Assembly: GCA_023055355.1 (NCBI GenBank)
Contig: JALJCS010000001.1
Location: 99,061,381 to 99,125,380 of the forward strand
Direction: 5' to 3'
Length of the DNA stretch: 64,000 nucleotides
From: Agelaius tricolor
Lineage: Eukaryota; Chordata; Aves; Passeriformes; Icteridae
The notes beneath the pieces were generated by a model. The model was given only the letters and a program-made list of their open reading frames with translations, was not told where the DNA came from and did no database searches. The position numbers and the translations under genes are program-made. This document shows positions 1 to 14,177 of the stretch, in pieces. Within the stretch, counting starts at the first letter, position 1, and each line of letters opens with the position of its first letter.

Positions 1-3000
1 GTCTTAGAAACCTAATCTTCATATCAATCTGTCATGAACATTGCATTAAATCCCCCTAAAGCCAAAATAAAAACTTACTGGTTTCCATGTACAACTTCAT
101 TGGTGTGTATACCCAAATTTATCTCTCTAGAGTGTGAAGTTAGTGAGGTAAATGCACTTATAAAGTGAATGTGGAAAAAAAAAATCTCTTGTGAGCTAGC
201 TCTTAGTTCACAAAATATTTCAGTTTCCTTACACAGTAATTCTCCAGTCAGTGTGACCTGTGGCTATGGTCTCTCGTATTGAGGATCTCACAGCTCATCA
301 GTTCCTACACTGTACCATGAGGGGACCTCCTGCAAGCATATATTGGCAGTAAAATTATTTTGCTAAAGGGGGTAGGACAAATGTCTTCTTCAAGATGCTG
401 GGGGACTTCCTTCCAGCAAAGACACTTTGGAAAAGTAAGTTTTAATACCTAGAACTTCTGGGCTTTATTTAAAATGTAGAAAGAGAAGAAAAATACAAGC
501 TGGACTCTGCTGGTATTAAGAACAGAAAAACCAATCCCTGAACAAATGCTCACTATACATAGTGTTTAGTTGTCACTAGATTGCATTGGAAACACCCAAG
601 GTAACTGCTCCAAGGTACCTGATCTAAAGGCAGCTTGCAAAAGAAGAGAGATGAAACAAAGACCTTATAAGTGGAAACATCAGAAAAAGTAGTGAAAAAT
701 GATATCACAGACAAAAAAAATCAAACTGGAAATATGGTGCAATAAAAAACCAGAGCTTGTAGCAACATCAGTGAAGGATTGAGCACCAATAAATGCTGAG
801 GAAAAGAAATATTGAAAATGAGGAAAAAAAATGGCAGAACAGCATATAGATGAAATGATACTGGAAAATCAAGGCCTAGAGAAACTTAAAGAAGGACTAT
901 TTTTAAAATAAGATAAATCAGCCAGAAGGGATAGGGACGTAAAGCTTCTTGAACAAGTCAAGACCTTTAAAAACAGATGGAATTCTCGGCCATACTATTT
1001 CTTTCCATGAGATAGTTACAAAATGTTGCTTCCAGACCTCAGCTTGGTAATCTGATATGTCATCTCCCCATTCTGAATCAAGAAACCTGAAGCATCCTCA
1101 CAGGGAGTCTGCAGTGGCCAGTTTAGTTTTAATTTTTCTTAAAAGCAGCAAGGGGGTAAAACATAGATATTGTACCTGGTCTGATAGCAACAAGGGAGGG
1201 AAAAAAGAAAGAAGTCAATGCAGATGCAGAAAATTGTCAATCAAAATAACATTGTTCTGATTAATACAGGAATTTAATGATATAGATATTTATGTTATTA
1301 TGCTTAGTGCAGATTGATTGGGGTAAGTCACAGTCCCCATTATTTATATCTATCTGTTAATATGCACACCTGTGGTTATTATTTATTCTTATAATCGTCT
1401 CCTTTAACCATTTGAGTGGCAGTGACATTCCGTCAGAGAAATACTTCATTGGGATAAAATGATCCTTTAGGTCTCTGCTCTTCAGTGGCAATTCATTCCA
1501 ATGGCTTCTACTTTATTAATGTTGTCTTTGGTATGTGCAGTATGTAGGACTTCTTAACTCTAGTAGGAAATGCATAGGAATGCACTTTAATCAAGTAAAC
1601 AAAAAAGACCGTGCTCACCTTGACTTTTCTGTTACCGTGGTGCTACAGCTATAAAACTAAATTTAATTCAAACTAAACTGCCCTCAATTAGAGTAAATGG
1701 AGAGGTAAATGATGCTGTTGTACAACAGAATAGCCATTACACTAAAAAAATTGTAGATGACCTACTTTGTACCAGAGTATGGAATAGCTGCCAAAACTGC
1801 ATAAAGAATTAGATATTTTTAGTTATGCTCAATTTTGCAATTCAGATTATGCCAGCTTTAACTTAATGAAGTTGGCTGAGATGCTTCATCTAGAAAGGAA
1901 TGTAGTTAAGCCAGGTCTCTTTTACTAAAATTGCACTTGTAACTTCTTCCCAGGACAAACAAAGATAATATGGGAGAGAACGAGGAAGAAATAAGATCGT
2001 GATAAGGCTGCAAGTTTTGTAGTCACAAATATTACTGTTTCAACCAATACAGAGTTGTAATTCCACTTAAGGTTCATGATATTAAGTTACTTAATTGTTG
2101 TGAATTCTAAAAATCTTGAAAATACAAGATGTCCATTTCAGGCTTATTGGTATAATCAGGGCTTTCATTTAAAATCTTCATTTCCCTAAATACCAGTTTA
2201 AAAGTTTTAAGTTATTTAGCATTTTCTTGTTAACACTTCTGTCTGGCATGTCTAGAAGAAAACTGATGGAGTTAAAATTTGACAGTCCCCTAAGCTGTGG
2301 GAGTATATGTGATTTTTATCATAAGTTTCCCAACAGAATCAATTACCAATGACACCTTTTCTTTTAGAAAAGTATAAAAAAGTCACCTCAAATGCCAGCA
2401 ACATTTTAACAGAAAACACCAGAATATTGCTTCTCCCCGTCATTCTTTCTTTCCATCTAATGAGAGAACATACAATCCATCAGGAGAGGAGAGAGGATGG
2501 TGTTTATCACTAATAAATGCTGACACTTTTATATGTCAAACATTCCAGCCATGTTAATCTTTTACAGTACTGGTGGCAACTGTTCAAAATTTAACATCGT
2601 AGCAAGTGTTTGAAAACAGTAAAAAAGGTGGAAGTCTTAAAATGTCATCTGACTTGGTGAAGTACAAAATGTGTATGTTAATCAATAGGGTTTTTTGTAT
2701 AGAATGATTTCTTATTCAGGTTGTCATCAAAACTGTCTTTGTTATAACAGCACTCAGAATTTTTCAGCAGTGAATTAAATATTTGGGGGAATTTCTTTTT
2801 TCCCAAAAAATATAGATAAAAGATAAAATAGATAAAATTTTGTAAATGACCCCAATCCATGTTATTGAATGCCTTAGAAGATCACATATTTTTTTTCATA
2901 ACATTGTTATGATACACACATTTTTACTTGATGCTGACAAGTTACTACAAGTATTAAAGAATTGTATCTTAATTTTTAATATATTTGTGCTTAAGTTTAT

Positions 3001-6000
3001 ACTGGTATCACAGTTTATTTTTATTCAGCTGATAAAGATGGTTTTTAGATGAAAATATTGCACAGCAGTACATCTTTTAACTCATAATAAGTGAACAGTC
3101 TTAGTGATTAAAGAAGTCATATTTTTGTTCTATAAATATGCAAAAGAACATTACATGATCAATATTTCTTTCACATATCTATATTTGCTTATTTATCAAG
3201 AATACATATTTGTCTTAGTTTAATTTGATAGAAGTTTAAAAAACCAAACTTGAATATATACATGTATTTTTGAAAATAAGTTCTATGAATGCATAAAAGG
3301 CAGTTTTTGAAAGTGCAAGGAAAAATCACTGGGTGATCAGTTGCATGTGACTAACATCCATAGTTTTGACTTTTGAAAGAGCATGTTCCTGGGGCCACCT
3401 GTAACGGAAAGATACTTGGACTTCATTTTATAAAGTTAGCATTTTTTAGATTCATGAGGACATATCAAAGTATGTATAATTCTCTAATTTCTTGTAAACT
3501 CACTACTTCAGGTCTTTGGGAAGGTGTATTGACTGGACTGGTCAAAGTGCATGATGGCAATTTTTTTCTTGATTTTACTTTTCCCCCTGAATCCCATTTT
3601 AACTGCTAATATCTCACAAATCTATTTTCTCCTAGTTTTTGAAGTAACTATACCTTATCTAGCTTGTGTGAAGGTTCTGTATGAATATTAAGTACTGGCA
3701 GGGGAGTTATTCACAGTGGGCTGCTCTATTCATCAGTTAGAAAAATCTTCATCAATAACTTTACTTTGGGAATGGGAGGTTGGCCCATTTTATGTGCATA
3801 TGCTTAGTCTTTTGACTTTTCTTGTGATATTTATGCAATGGGTGAAGTTCCACTTCGGATAGTTTTAGACTTTTCTCTTCCTAAGTCTCTTCTAAAACAA
3901 CAGAACTTTTACAAGAATGATATTATTCTACCAATTGCCCAGAAGTTGCAACCTGGTTTTCTTTACTCTAATGTAGTTTTCTTGTGGGTTTCAATGTTAC
4001 TGATGGAAATTTTTTTTCAAATGAAGTACCCATGCCCATATGTTTTTAAATTCTGTAGCCAGGTAATATTGTTGAAGCCATTTACTATCACTTTAAAGTG
4101 TTTCTACGTTGACTAAGATTGCACATGTATATAATGTCAACAAACTGTGTCCAAGTTGTTTGATTTTTGTTTGGGTTTTTTTCCTTGAGGAAAAAATGTT
4201 TCAACATCTTGGCCTAATATTGAAATAGGATCATCCTTGACCTTATTTATACTCTAAATGATGAATTTATCTAGCCCATCCTACACAAAAATAACTTTTG
4301 ACACAGTTTTTGCTCTTTGACAGTGGTTTTGCTCAGATTTAGACTAGCTTCATATTTTTGCCTACTGTCTAGATTATTTTTCTTCCAAGAGATTGCAGGC
4401 AGCAATGCTTTACTTGGCTTGTGCAAATTAATTTTTCCTCAGAGAAATGGACAATAGGAAGATATAAATAATTGAAAGGGATATGTACAATGATTATTCC
4501 TTAGGGGATATAAAGAACCACTCCATTGATACTGGTTAAATTGCACCTTCTATATCATCATGACTGTGCCCATCAAGTGATGGATGGTCCTTTGTAACAT
4601 GCATTACATTGTTTTCCCTCTTCTTGTATGCTGGTCTAGATATAATCTGTAACAGCAGAAAGTAATTGCTGTGATAGTGTAATGGATATGTGCTGCAACT
4701 TTTACTCTACTTTCCTAATAGTGAATTGTAACAATATCTTGCAAAATGAGACATTTCAATTATCTTTAATGGACCAGAGGTGTCACTTCATGTATTTGTT
4801 AAACATCTAAGCACAAGAACAAAGGAGTAGAGGGGCTAAAAAAAGTAGTTGAGTATTACTGGTCACTGAAAAAGGATGTTAACAAATGGAGTTTAAAAGA
4901 GGGTGATTTTATGACTTACTTTAACCCTTGAGTAGGAAGGAAATTTACTGAAAAAAGAGACATGAGTTCAAACAGTCACTAAAAACAATCAGAGATCTAG
5001 TGCAACTCATCAGTTGGGTAAGTTTTTGCCAATAAAACCATGTTTAGAACACATTGATGAAGATGCTTTGAAATTTTCACTTCTCAAAAATGAAAGACTA
5101 TCCACTCAAAACCATTTAAATTTGAAATTCATTGACCTTTTCATTATAATGTGTTCATAGAGTTAAAATTATTAATGTCACTTTTTTCTTCTTCATTTTT
5201 TTTGTCTACAAATGACACATTTTTCTGAAGCAGAGATTTTTGTTGCATAATTCTTTCTCATTCTTTCTTTTGAGTCGGATCAAAACAGGAACTCAAGTAT
5301 AGAGTATAGTGCTCAAATATGTTTCATGTTGGACTCATCAGAACTCAGTATTACGTTAATAGGTGTTTGCTAATTCTACCACATCAGGGAAGCTCAGAAT
5401 GATAAGCAAAGTCTGTTTCAAACTTTGAGGCTTGGTATAAATACTTTCAGTCTCCAGTAAAGGCTAGGGATGAGCCCCTAAAGCAATGGGGACTGGATCT
5501 TGTCTGTGTAACATGGTGAGACCAAGACAAAAGACGTCAGCCATGAGACTTACTTTCCTGTTCATGATATATTATTTTTTATTTAAGATTAAGTTCAATT
5601 GTACTCTGAAACACAGAGAAAAACATCTCTGGGAGAACAAAATCTATTAACATCGCCCAAAAACCTATTTTCCTTTGTGTTTATTTTGACATCATGTATT
5701 TTGCTTTTGTGTTTTGTTTAAATTTTACTAACAAAATGAAGCAATAATTTAGCCAGAAGCAAAATATTTACATTGCAAACAAATCTCTTGCCAACCTGTA
5801 CAATTCTCTAGAGAATTTCATTTCATTTGTATAAGAAAACTACCTCCCTAAGAAGAAGGATCACACAGGGAACTGAAGACTCACCATGGGAAAAATCCTA
5901 TAAAATAGTAAATGTTAAAGAGAGTATGAGAAGTTTTTTTAAGAAAAATCACCTTGAAAAATCATACAGTAAGCATATAATGTTAACCCCTTTAAAGGTA

Positions 6001-7503
6001 ACATCTTAAAGTAGAATCAAGACTAAATTGTCCTTGAGGTCCTTCTGGAAATTAAGTGGGGTGACTTTTTTTTAATTTACAATAAGTATTTTTGAGGATA
6101 TGTTTGCCAATTCTGAACAAGAACCATAAGTTTTAAAAATAACTAGAACATGTTGACTAGTTTTGTATTGTTTGTCATGATTTGAACAGTCAGAAATAGT
6201 TTTAGTATGTCATTATAGAATTGTAGGACTAAATTAAAACTTTACCAGATTAGCCCTAAATTAGCAACCTAGGGACAATGAAGAATTTCACAAGTCTTCA
6301 CGAGGGTAGGCAGAAAACTCTTCATGCTAATCCTTTGCATATGCTGAGACACAGAATATTTTTATACCTATCATTTTCCAAGGCTAAAATTCTTTCCTTT
6401 TCGGACTCAAAGAAGGATTTCTCTCATGCCAAGGGATCATAAACTTTATGGAATTGTAATTGTCTTTTAAAATTTTTTACTTACTGCAAAATTGGATCCA
6501 CACATCTTTTGGAAAAGGTCAAGACTTCTTTTCAAAATACTTCTCCTGTTTGGTCACAGTTTAAAAAATTCACCTGATATGAAATTTCTGGGCTCACATC
6601 CAGTTTTCCTGAGAGATTTAAACCCATATATCCCATGAAAGTGTCCTAAATGACAGCCTGGCCTGAGGCTTTATTTTCACATAGTTCTCATTATTTTACA
6701 TAGAAACCTCTTACCTGTTTGTGGACATATGACTGTATAATATGTCTGTACAAGCAATATATATGATGGATTTTGGTTTTATCATTTATGCAACTCTAAG
6801 AACATTTATTAATACTCAGTGTACAATGTGATCTAATCTATTGCATACTGCTAAGCGTAACAATGAGAGTCCACCTTCCTGAGGAGCACTGAGCCTTCAG
6901 AAGAGTCAAAGGGAACACTGCCACTCAGAAATTCTGGGAGGGTCTCCTTCTACAAAATGCATTACAAATGATTGTTAAGGGAGGACACTAAATAGAAACA
7001 AAGATCTGAACCCAACTGTCACATAAGCACTTAAAGGACAACAAAATGGTAAGATCAAGCAAGAAAAGTAAAAAAAGTAACTTAGTTAAACCTCCAGAAT
7101 TAGCACAGAAATCATTCTTCTAGTGCTTGAAAGTTTGGAAAAAATAATAACAGAAACCAAACCAACAAAACAAACAAACAAGCAAATAAAAACAAACAAA
7201 ACCAAACAAAAAGTTACAAAAAATTAAGACAGTTAAGGAAAACTTCTCATTTTTAAATCTGTAAAAAGTATTTATTTGGTAAAAAAAAAAGAGAAAAAAT
7301 AACAATGACAACACCTTGAAAGAATCATAGGAAGCTGAAAATATGAAAACCCTCAGAGAGCAACTCTAAAATATGTTACTAATTTATCACATGATTTTAG
7401 CATCTAAAATTGTTTTTGTGTAGAGTTATTTTATTGCTACCAATGCATTAAATGTTGTAATAATTGCTCAATTACAAATTGAGGTTTTTTATTCTTTCCA
7501 TAT
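1..7503. other. Unique AT-rich noncoding sequence, no gene seen
   Basis: I see no recognisable gene or interspersed repeat here. The open frames are at most about 90 codons, are rich in F, I, K, L and N as expected from AT-rich chance frames, and show no domain. An A-rich stretch of CAAA-like units lies near 7,165-7,215. Confidence 0.6.
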
Positions 7504-7533
7504 GTGATAAGGATGAAGGTGATAAGGATGAAG
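7504..7533. repeat. Perfect 15-bp tandem duplication
   Basis: The unit GTGATAAGGATGAAG occurs twice in direct succession (7,504-7,518 and 7,519-7,533) with no mismatch. It is probably a replication-slippage duplication and may vary in length between individuals. Confidence 0.9.
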
Positions 7534-8583
7534 GTGCTGTGATATATTGAACCATAGACGGAAAGAAAACAAAAAAGCTTACCTGAGACATCTCTCTGGG
7601 ATAGGGATATAGGGATTTTATTTCCTATGCCACTGAAAACAGAGGATAAAACAATTAAATACCACAGTAGTACCTGCCCTACTCTTTGCAGAGCTACACT
7701 CTTTGTGTGATCTTTTTCCTGGCCCAGTTACCTTTGAATTCTTTACATCTATTTATTAGTTCAAAGGATCTCATTGTCCCCCCATTACCTAAAGAACACC
7801 TGACCTGGAATGAGAACTTTGCAAGAATATACCACATAGCCCCCATTCTAGTGAGGGATGTAAAGAGAAAAGTAGGCATTTGTGCATCCTGGTGAAGCTA
7901 AGCATCAATAAAATGCTGCCACAGTACTTGGCTCATGTGAGACTAAAGCCGTTTTTGAAAACAGTAAGTTCAGGTTTAGCGTATTTTCAAATATTTTCCA
8001 CGTATTCTTAATAAAAAAATTGTGTTGAAGCTACTATATGGATGCAAGACTGCTAAAAACAGTGGGAAAAGCTACTGGGAACAATGACACCAACTAATTA
8101 TAGCCTTTTCTTCAACAGCTCTTAAATAGCCAATGAAGCATTGTTAGGAAGTAATGAGAAATATCAAATTATCTGTAAAACAGGTAAGTGTAAACATTGT
8201 GGTGTTTAAAAAATTCAGTTACTGTTTACTTCAGTGTCATTCTCATAATGAATTTAAAAAGGCAAATTAAAATTTTCTGCAGTTCTCCTTCAATTTCAGC
8301 TGGATATTGGATTCTGCTCTATTTCCTTTAAAACCATCTTTGCAAAATCATTGTGTTTGTCATCAAATTTGTCTGTAAATTTAAAATTGGGTTTAAACCA
8401 AAAAGAAAAATTTTAATTTTTATTTCCTTTGTGTTCATAATTAAAAAAAAAAAAGAAAAGAGGTTCTCCAATATATTGGATCATGTAGCTAAGAAGTTAA
8501 AAAAAAGCATAAGACATCCCAAATGTAATCACTATTTAATTTCACTGGTAAATTACTTTTTAAATCAATGTTAAAAGTATTTC

Positions 8584-8607
8584 TGGAGGAAAAGTCATTT
8601 TCCTCCA
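8584..8607. other. Perfect 10-bp stem hairpin
   Basis: TGGAGGAAAA is followed by a 4-nt loop (GTCA) and its exact reverse complement TTTTCCTCCA. The stem is too short for a microRNA precursor. It lies in otherwise featureless sequence, so a function is not supported. Confidence 0.85.
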
Positions 8608-11600
8608 AAAGATCTGATTCCTTTCTGGACATCCCTTTCCAATTCATAAAAAAGACACTAGAGTGAAGCACTTGATGTAGATAAATGTCTACATTATCTT
8701 CTTGCAGTATCAGCCTCTTCATATAAAATTTAACATGGAGGATACCTCTGTTTCAGTGGTGTTTAAATCCTTATAAGGAACATCTGAGCCTAGCCTGGAT
8801 TCACTTTCATGGAAAGCAATTTTTGGATTATATGCAAATGCAACTTGCTTGATACTGTCAAGAGGAGGAATCTTTGGGAAGGAGCCACGTGATTTACAGT
8901 GGTTGTTTGCATGGTTTTAAGAACAGCCAATAACTACATGTCACTAATACTATATAATAGGTATGCTGGAAGAAGTAGAACAGGAAATTAAAGAGAAGGG
9001 TTTGAAATTTCCTGGGAAATTTTGAGGGAATCATTTCAGAAATTTGTTTAAAGCTTTTTTTTTTTCTTTTAGCTATGTAAAATCTGAAAATTATCATAAT
9101 TAATGAAGCTACTTGAATTTAAGCTCATGTATCCTAAGAATTTATGAAAGAGTCAGAAATGCAGAAGAAATTATCACCAGTCTGATTTATAGTTCAAATC
9201 TCATGTCCATCTAATGCATACTTATTTTCTTCATGCACATGTTTGGGAGTCTTAAAGACACTCTTATTATGCTCACCTTCTCCTTTCATAGAAAATTTAG
9301 AAAGCATCAGCATCATCCACTCTAACACTGATATTTCATTTCCAAAAGATCTATATCCCCTTGTCAGTCAGATGTAAATGAAGAAAATAAGTTTAATTTA
9401 GTAGCTGAAACATTCTGCCTAGAACACTGAAGAAATCTTTTGGTCATTTACATGTAGTGTGAACAAACTTTGACTAGAGAAGAGTCCGAAAACGTTATAA
9501 AATCAGACCTGCATATTTCTTTTTTTAAATACTGACTAGTGTGATTTCAGACCCTCAAAGTTCAGAAATATATACCAACAGGCACAGACACACAAAAATG
9601 TCATGGTCAACAACACTTTTAGCTAGCAAGCGGTTTTATGCAACCTCAGTGAATATGTATTAAACTCCATACTATTAGTGGTGTACAAACCCCACTGGAT
9701 TATATAACATCAAGCTTGACATTAGAAAACACATCAATCAAATTTCATGCCTGAATCTCAGAAAGGAAGTGACACTTCTGAATGGCACTTCAGATATATT
9801 CCTTTATATTTTGTTAATAAAGAGAAATCTTATTAGTGGGAGATTCAAGATGGTATAAACAAGTTTTTGAGCTCAATATACCATATGTTATAGCTGCCAA
9901 TTATGTTCTTGTTGACATTTTCTGCATGTGGGAATATTATGATCTTAAATTCATTATGCTTCTGTTCACATGTACTGTGTTAATTGGCATGTGACACTTT
10001 TGAAAATCTGTTCTCAGGCAGTATTCATAAATAGTTCTTTTTTTGTATGAGCAGTGTATTCAGTGGGCCTAATACTTAAAAGAATGCAGCAATATGATTT
10101 TTTTATTTTCCACTGATTTTTTTTTTTTAATAAGTTACTTTTAATTTGTTTATTTTTTTAAAACCATGATTTATTCCACTTTACTGTGATATGTCATGTT
10201 TAGTGATTTATTGTCCAAAAGCGAAGGGGCTTTATATAGCACTTAATTTTACTGCACTTTTTGAAATTAGTATGAGCAAATTAACCAAATAATCCAAAAC
10301 ACCTTTTTCCATTTAGCATTTTCAACAAAAACCATAGAGTAGTAAAGGACAAGAGAGGATGTGTAAGCTGTGTTCCACAGAAGAGGTGAGATTTCATATA
10401 TTTCAAAGATGACATCTTAATTACAGCACTACAAGTGCAGACTGCAGAAAATGAGTAGGATATATCAGAAGATCCAAGGATGTAAACAATAACAGCTCTG
10501 TCACTAGAAAAGACAGTAAGGGCTTTGTCATCAGCACCCTCTAGAGAAGAACTGAGTGAAGAGTTCAGGATGCATCTCATCTAAAAATGACATCAAAATG
10601 AGGCTTCTGGGTCAGAACATTATCATATTAGAGTGCTTGCAGTGTTAATACACACTGATAGACATGCCTGAAGAATGGCTCAGATCTCGGGTGGGTTGAA
10701 TCACCTTATTAGACAGCACTGTGTTTTATCTACAACTATTTTGGAAGCCAAAGCCGACTCTTCTTTTTTTAGTTCTTATGCTAGCATTTAATAAGAGGAT
10801 TTTTCATTCTCATAATTCCTAATCATACCATCTGGGCAATATTTGCATGTTTTTATGGTCTAAAAGTGAAATAACAACACACCTGGCCTCTCCTACTGAC
10901 ATTTGTTACCACATCTATCCACATGTCTGCTCTTTGGCTACTGTTTCTGTGTTGCTAGCACGATGTTTTCCATTTTGCACTTTGGGGGAAAATGGTATTT
11001 AGTTTTTCTTCCTTGTTCTTTGCAAGTTCCTGTTTCATCTTATGCTCACAAGCATTATTTTTACCTTCTGTAATATATGAATATAAATAGCTGAAACAGG
11101 AAAAAAACATTGCTATATGCCAAATACAGACTCTTGCTGTTACCAGGCAAGAATCTCAGTTCCATCTAATAAGTGTACATCCTCCATCTCTGTTAGAAAC
11201 ATGAATTAATCAGACCTTTGCTTGAGGAAACTATAAATTTAGTCAGTTTTAAGTGCATTTACATCTATGATAGACAGGATGGATGTATATTCTCACAAGG
11301 AAGAACCAATATTTCCAGAGAACCTGGTCACAGTCTCTTCATCTCTGTCTCCTTTACAGCCAATTAATAACATTTGGCTCATAGCATCCATAGACTATAT
11401 ACTAATCACTTGATATCTGGACATCTGGAAAACCTTGTACAGTGTTAATGGTGTGCTTCAAGTTGCATAATTTAGTTCTGCAATAATACAAATTACCCTG
11501 CAGAAGGCCACGGCCAGATATGAGGAAGGACAATATGTAGCACTCACTGATGCACAGCCAAAGCAACAGACTGTGAAGAGTATTGGAACAGAAAATGTAG

Positions 11601-12108
11601 TCAGAATCTATTACTATTTTATATGCATTTATTTACATTTAAATGGTGCATATAGTTAATCAATTTTACCATTTTTTTTCTGTCTTGTCTACTACTAGGA
11701 GTTGAAGAATTCAGTAGCTCAGTAAACACAAGTCTGCCGCAGCCCCATATTCTGGGTTGCCATTATTAATGAGTGATGAAGCTGAGCATGCATCCCTAGC
11801 AGACACACATGCTCATGTACTCACAATACATGTGTGTGGCCACACAGATCAACACAGATGGAGCACTCAGCATTAATGCAAACAGTAGTAATGGCCTGAC
11901 CTTGTTCACTTTTTGGCTGCTCGGTGCAAATATTGTCTAGGTACAATCACATTTTCTACAATTAATTTAAGTTTTCTATTTCATATTCCTTGTACTATAT
12001 GTTTTGAAAGTAATTTTCCTTTTCTGTATTTCCCTTATGTTTCACAAAAAAGGGAAAAAGGGAATTACAACTGACTCTCTAAATTGTTTATTATTGGAAG
12101 TTAATGAT

Positions 12109-12136
12109 ACACACACACAAAAAAAAAAAAAAAAAA
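12109..12136. repeat. (AC)5 followed by an 18-base A run
   Basis: Five AC dinucleotides run directly into 18 A residues. No retrocopied gene body is recognisable upstream, so this is called a simple repeat and not a retrotransposon tail. Confidence 0.85.
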
Positions 12137-13738
12137 GAAAGATGATGGCTCTCCTTTCCCAGTTATTGTCTTCATCTAGACTAGTTCCATCCATTAGTGT
12201 TTGTACAAAACCTTACTCTGCTTGTATCATGTCCCTAAGTCTTTTAGTCTTTTATTCCTTGTAGACCAAAAGTGTTCTTATTCTCTGACTTGAGGGTATA
12301 TGTTCTTTGTAACATTAGTAGGCAATTCATTGAGTAAGAAGACTTCAGCACTAATTCTAACTGAAATAAGAATGACAGGATTTTACCTTCAGCCATCTGC
12401 AAGCTACATACTTTTCCAAACTGAAGAACACGTATTCTCAATATAACTAATGAGAACTAGACAATCAAGCCGAAGTTTCACTTTAAGATAGATGTCTAGG
12501 AGAGGATAAATGGCAAATAAAAATAGCAACTTAAAATTTTCCACCGACTATAAAAGCATACTACAGATTGACATTAAACAAGCCTTTTTTGTAATTTATT
12601 GACACATATATGCCTTAGAATACTTCTTAGGTTATTTCATAATTTTATGGGATTATTTTTGGAGCTTTCAAAATAGATAATTTAGATGCTGAATTACACT
12701 TACATTATGTATGCCAGGTATGTACCACCACCATTTTAACTAAACTCATGATACAGGTATTTCCGAAATGGGGAATTATTTGTTTTGTTCTTGCTGCAGA
12801 GAAATCGATGTTCTAAATGAAATGTTTAACAAGCACCATTCATGCCTGCCATAAGACCTGTAAGCACAATATAAGAAATTTCAAGAACTTATGAAAAGAT
12901 AGGATCTGCTAACAGAGCTGACATTCAACATATTCATAAGTTGCTTAGAAAAAGGCAAAATGGTGACAGACTTTGACATGTATGCAAGGTATTACAGGAT
13001 AGTGAAAAAAAATTGTGAAAAGGTACAGGAACATCTCATGATGGGTAGTAAGTTGGCAGATAAAATTCAGTATGAATAGCTGTAAAATTATTTGTATGTA
13101 AACAAGCAACCTCAAAAAATCTGTATAAAATGCAACCATTTAAATTATCTATTACTTTTCCAGAAAAGAGATCTTAGAATTTCTAAGGAGATGTAACTGA
13201 AAATACTAACTCAGTGATAAAAAGGACAAGCAAATATTTGAACAAATTTAAATGAAAAGAGAGAATTACTTAAAAAAATTGTAACAAATTTAAATAAAAC
13301 AAATGGAACACTGTGTGTTACTCAATAATATAAAACATTGCTGCAGAGACATGGTTGCTTGGAACAATCTTGAATTCAAAAAGTTCCCAGACAATTTTAG
13401 AAAATACAAATTTACTGAAAGGTATTAAACATTAAAATTACAATTTGTGAGTCCAAAAAAAAATCTCTAGCCCCCAAATTGCTAGAAACTGAAAGAGCAA
13501 ATAAGAACTGTCCCCCCGCCAAAAAAACCCACTAATGTACACTTTGATGTACATGCAATCTTCCTTTAGTGTTACTGGCTACCGTCAGATTCATGAATAT
13601 CAGGGTAAACAGAGTTTTTATATTGCACAATATTTTCATCTTATGTTTTAATCACACATTGTGTCTTGACTTCTATCATACAGGAAAAGTGATCATGGCT
13701 AAATACAACTAACACTTTAATTAAGACATTAATACCTA

Positions 13739-13744
13739 TTAATT
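13739..13744. repeat. Target-site duplication, left copy (TTAATT)
   Basis: This 6-bp direct repeat abuts the left edge of the solo LTR and matches 14,172-14,177 exactly. It fixes both LTR boundaries. Confidence 0.85.
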
Positions 13745-13810
13745 TGTCGCAAAGAGATGGACAAAGACACCTGTTCTTCATAACAGAATTCATAGCAGAA
13801 TAGCTGAATC

Positions 13811-13816
13811 TTTATT
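13811..13816 (-). terminator. LTR polyadenylation signal AATAAA
   Basis: AATAAA on the minus strand, just downstream of the TATA box, where the R region of the LTR would lie. It could act as a poly-A site for minus-strand transcripts. Confidence 0.6.
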
Positions 13817-13829
13817 CACATAGCTCATA

Positions 13830-13835
13830 TTTATA
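13830..13835 (-). promoter_or_regulatory. LTR TATA box
   Basis: TATAAA on the minus strand inside the solo LTR. Two CCAAT boxes lie upstream on that strand at 13,867-13,871 and 13,897-13,901. Whether it still drives transcription toward lower coordinates is unknown. Confidence 0.65.
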
Positions 13836-14171
13836 TGATTATCAGAAGGCACTGTGTTAAACTCCAATTGGTCAGCAAATCACTGAAACACAGTTCATTG
13901 GTTGGTAGTGGCTCGTGTACGCGTCCCTCAAACTTTTTCTACATATGTTTACATTTTTGTCTCCTGGGAGGTGGGTGTTTCACATGGGGAGAATCTTTCT
14001 CTGCACAGGTGCAAACTGTCTTCCCACAAGAATAGATTGTTATGCTAACTGATTCTCACTGTTACAATTATTTTCTCACGGGAATTTATCAGGCTAGCTG
14101 TTACCTTAGCCCAAGTAACAAGGCCTGATTTTACAAGGCCTTTCTTTCTTAAGGTTTTACTATATCTAACA

Positions 14172-14177
14172 TTAATT
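14172..14177. repeat. Target-site duplication, right copy (TTAATT)
   Basis: It is identical to 13,739-13,744 and abuts the TG start of the minus-strand LTR. The site is AT-rich, so a chance match is a little more likely than for a GC-rich repeat, but the exact abutment on both sides makes the call strong. Confidence 0.85.

Larger units (their letters stand above)
7534..13738. other. Unique AT-rich noncoding sequence
   Basis: No recognisable gene or repeat apart from the short hairpin at 8,584-8,607 and the AC/poly-A run at 12,109-12,136. The longest frame is 99 codons on the minus strand (10,281-10,580). It has no motif I recognise and I treat it as chance. Confidence 0.6.
13745..14171 (-). 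mobile_element. Solo LTR of an ERVK-like endogenous retrovirus
   Basis: This is a complete solo LTR of 427 bp lying on the minus strand. Read on that strand it starts TGTTAGAT and ends GCGACA, giving the canonical TG...CA ends. It is flanked by an identical 6-bp target duplication, TTAATT, at 13,739-13,744 and 14,172-14,177. The promoter parts are in the right order on the minus strand: two CCAAT boxes, a TATAAA-like box, then AATAAA about 14 bp further on. Such a close TATA and poly-A signal is familiar from avian alpha/beta-type retroviral LTRs, and 6-bp duplications fit ERVK-like elements. No internal gene remains, consistent with recombination between two LTRs. The family name is not assigned. 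Confidence 0.88.

Noticed and set aside
10281..10580. A 99-codon minus-strand open frame rich in serine
   Set aside because: No recognisable motif and no nearby promoter or splice evidence. It is consistent with chance.
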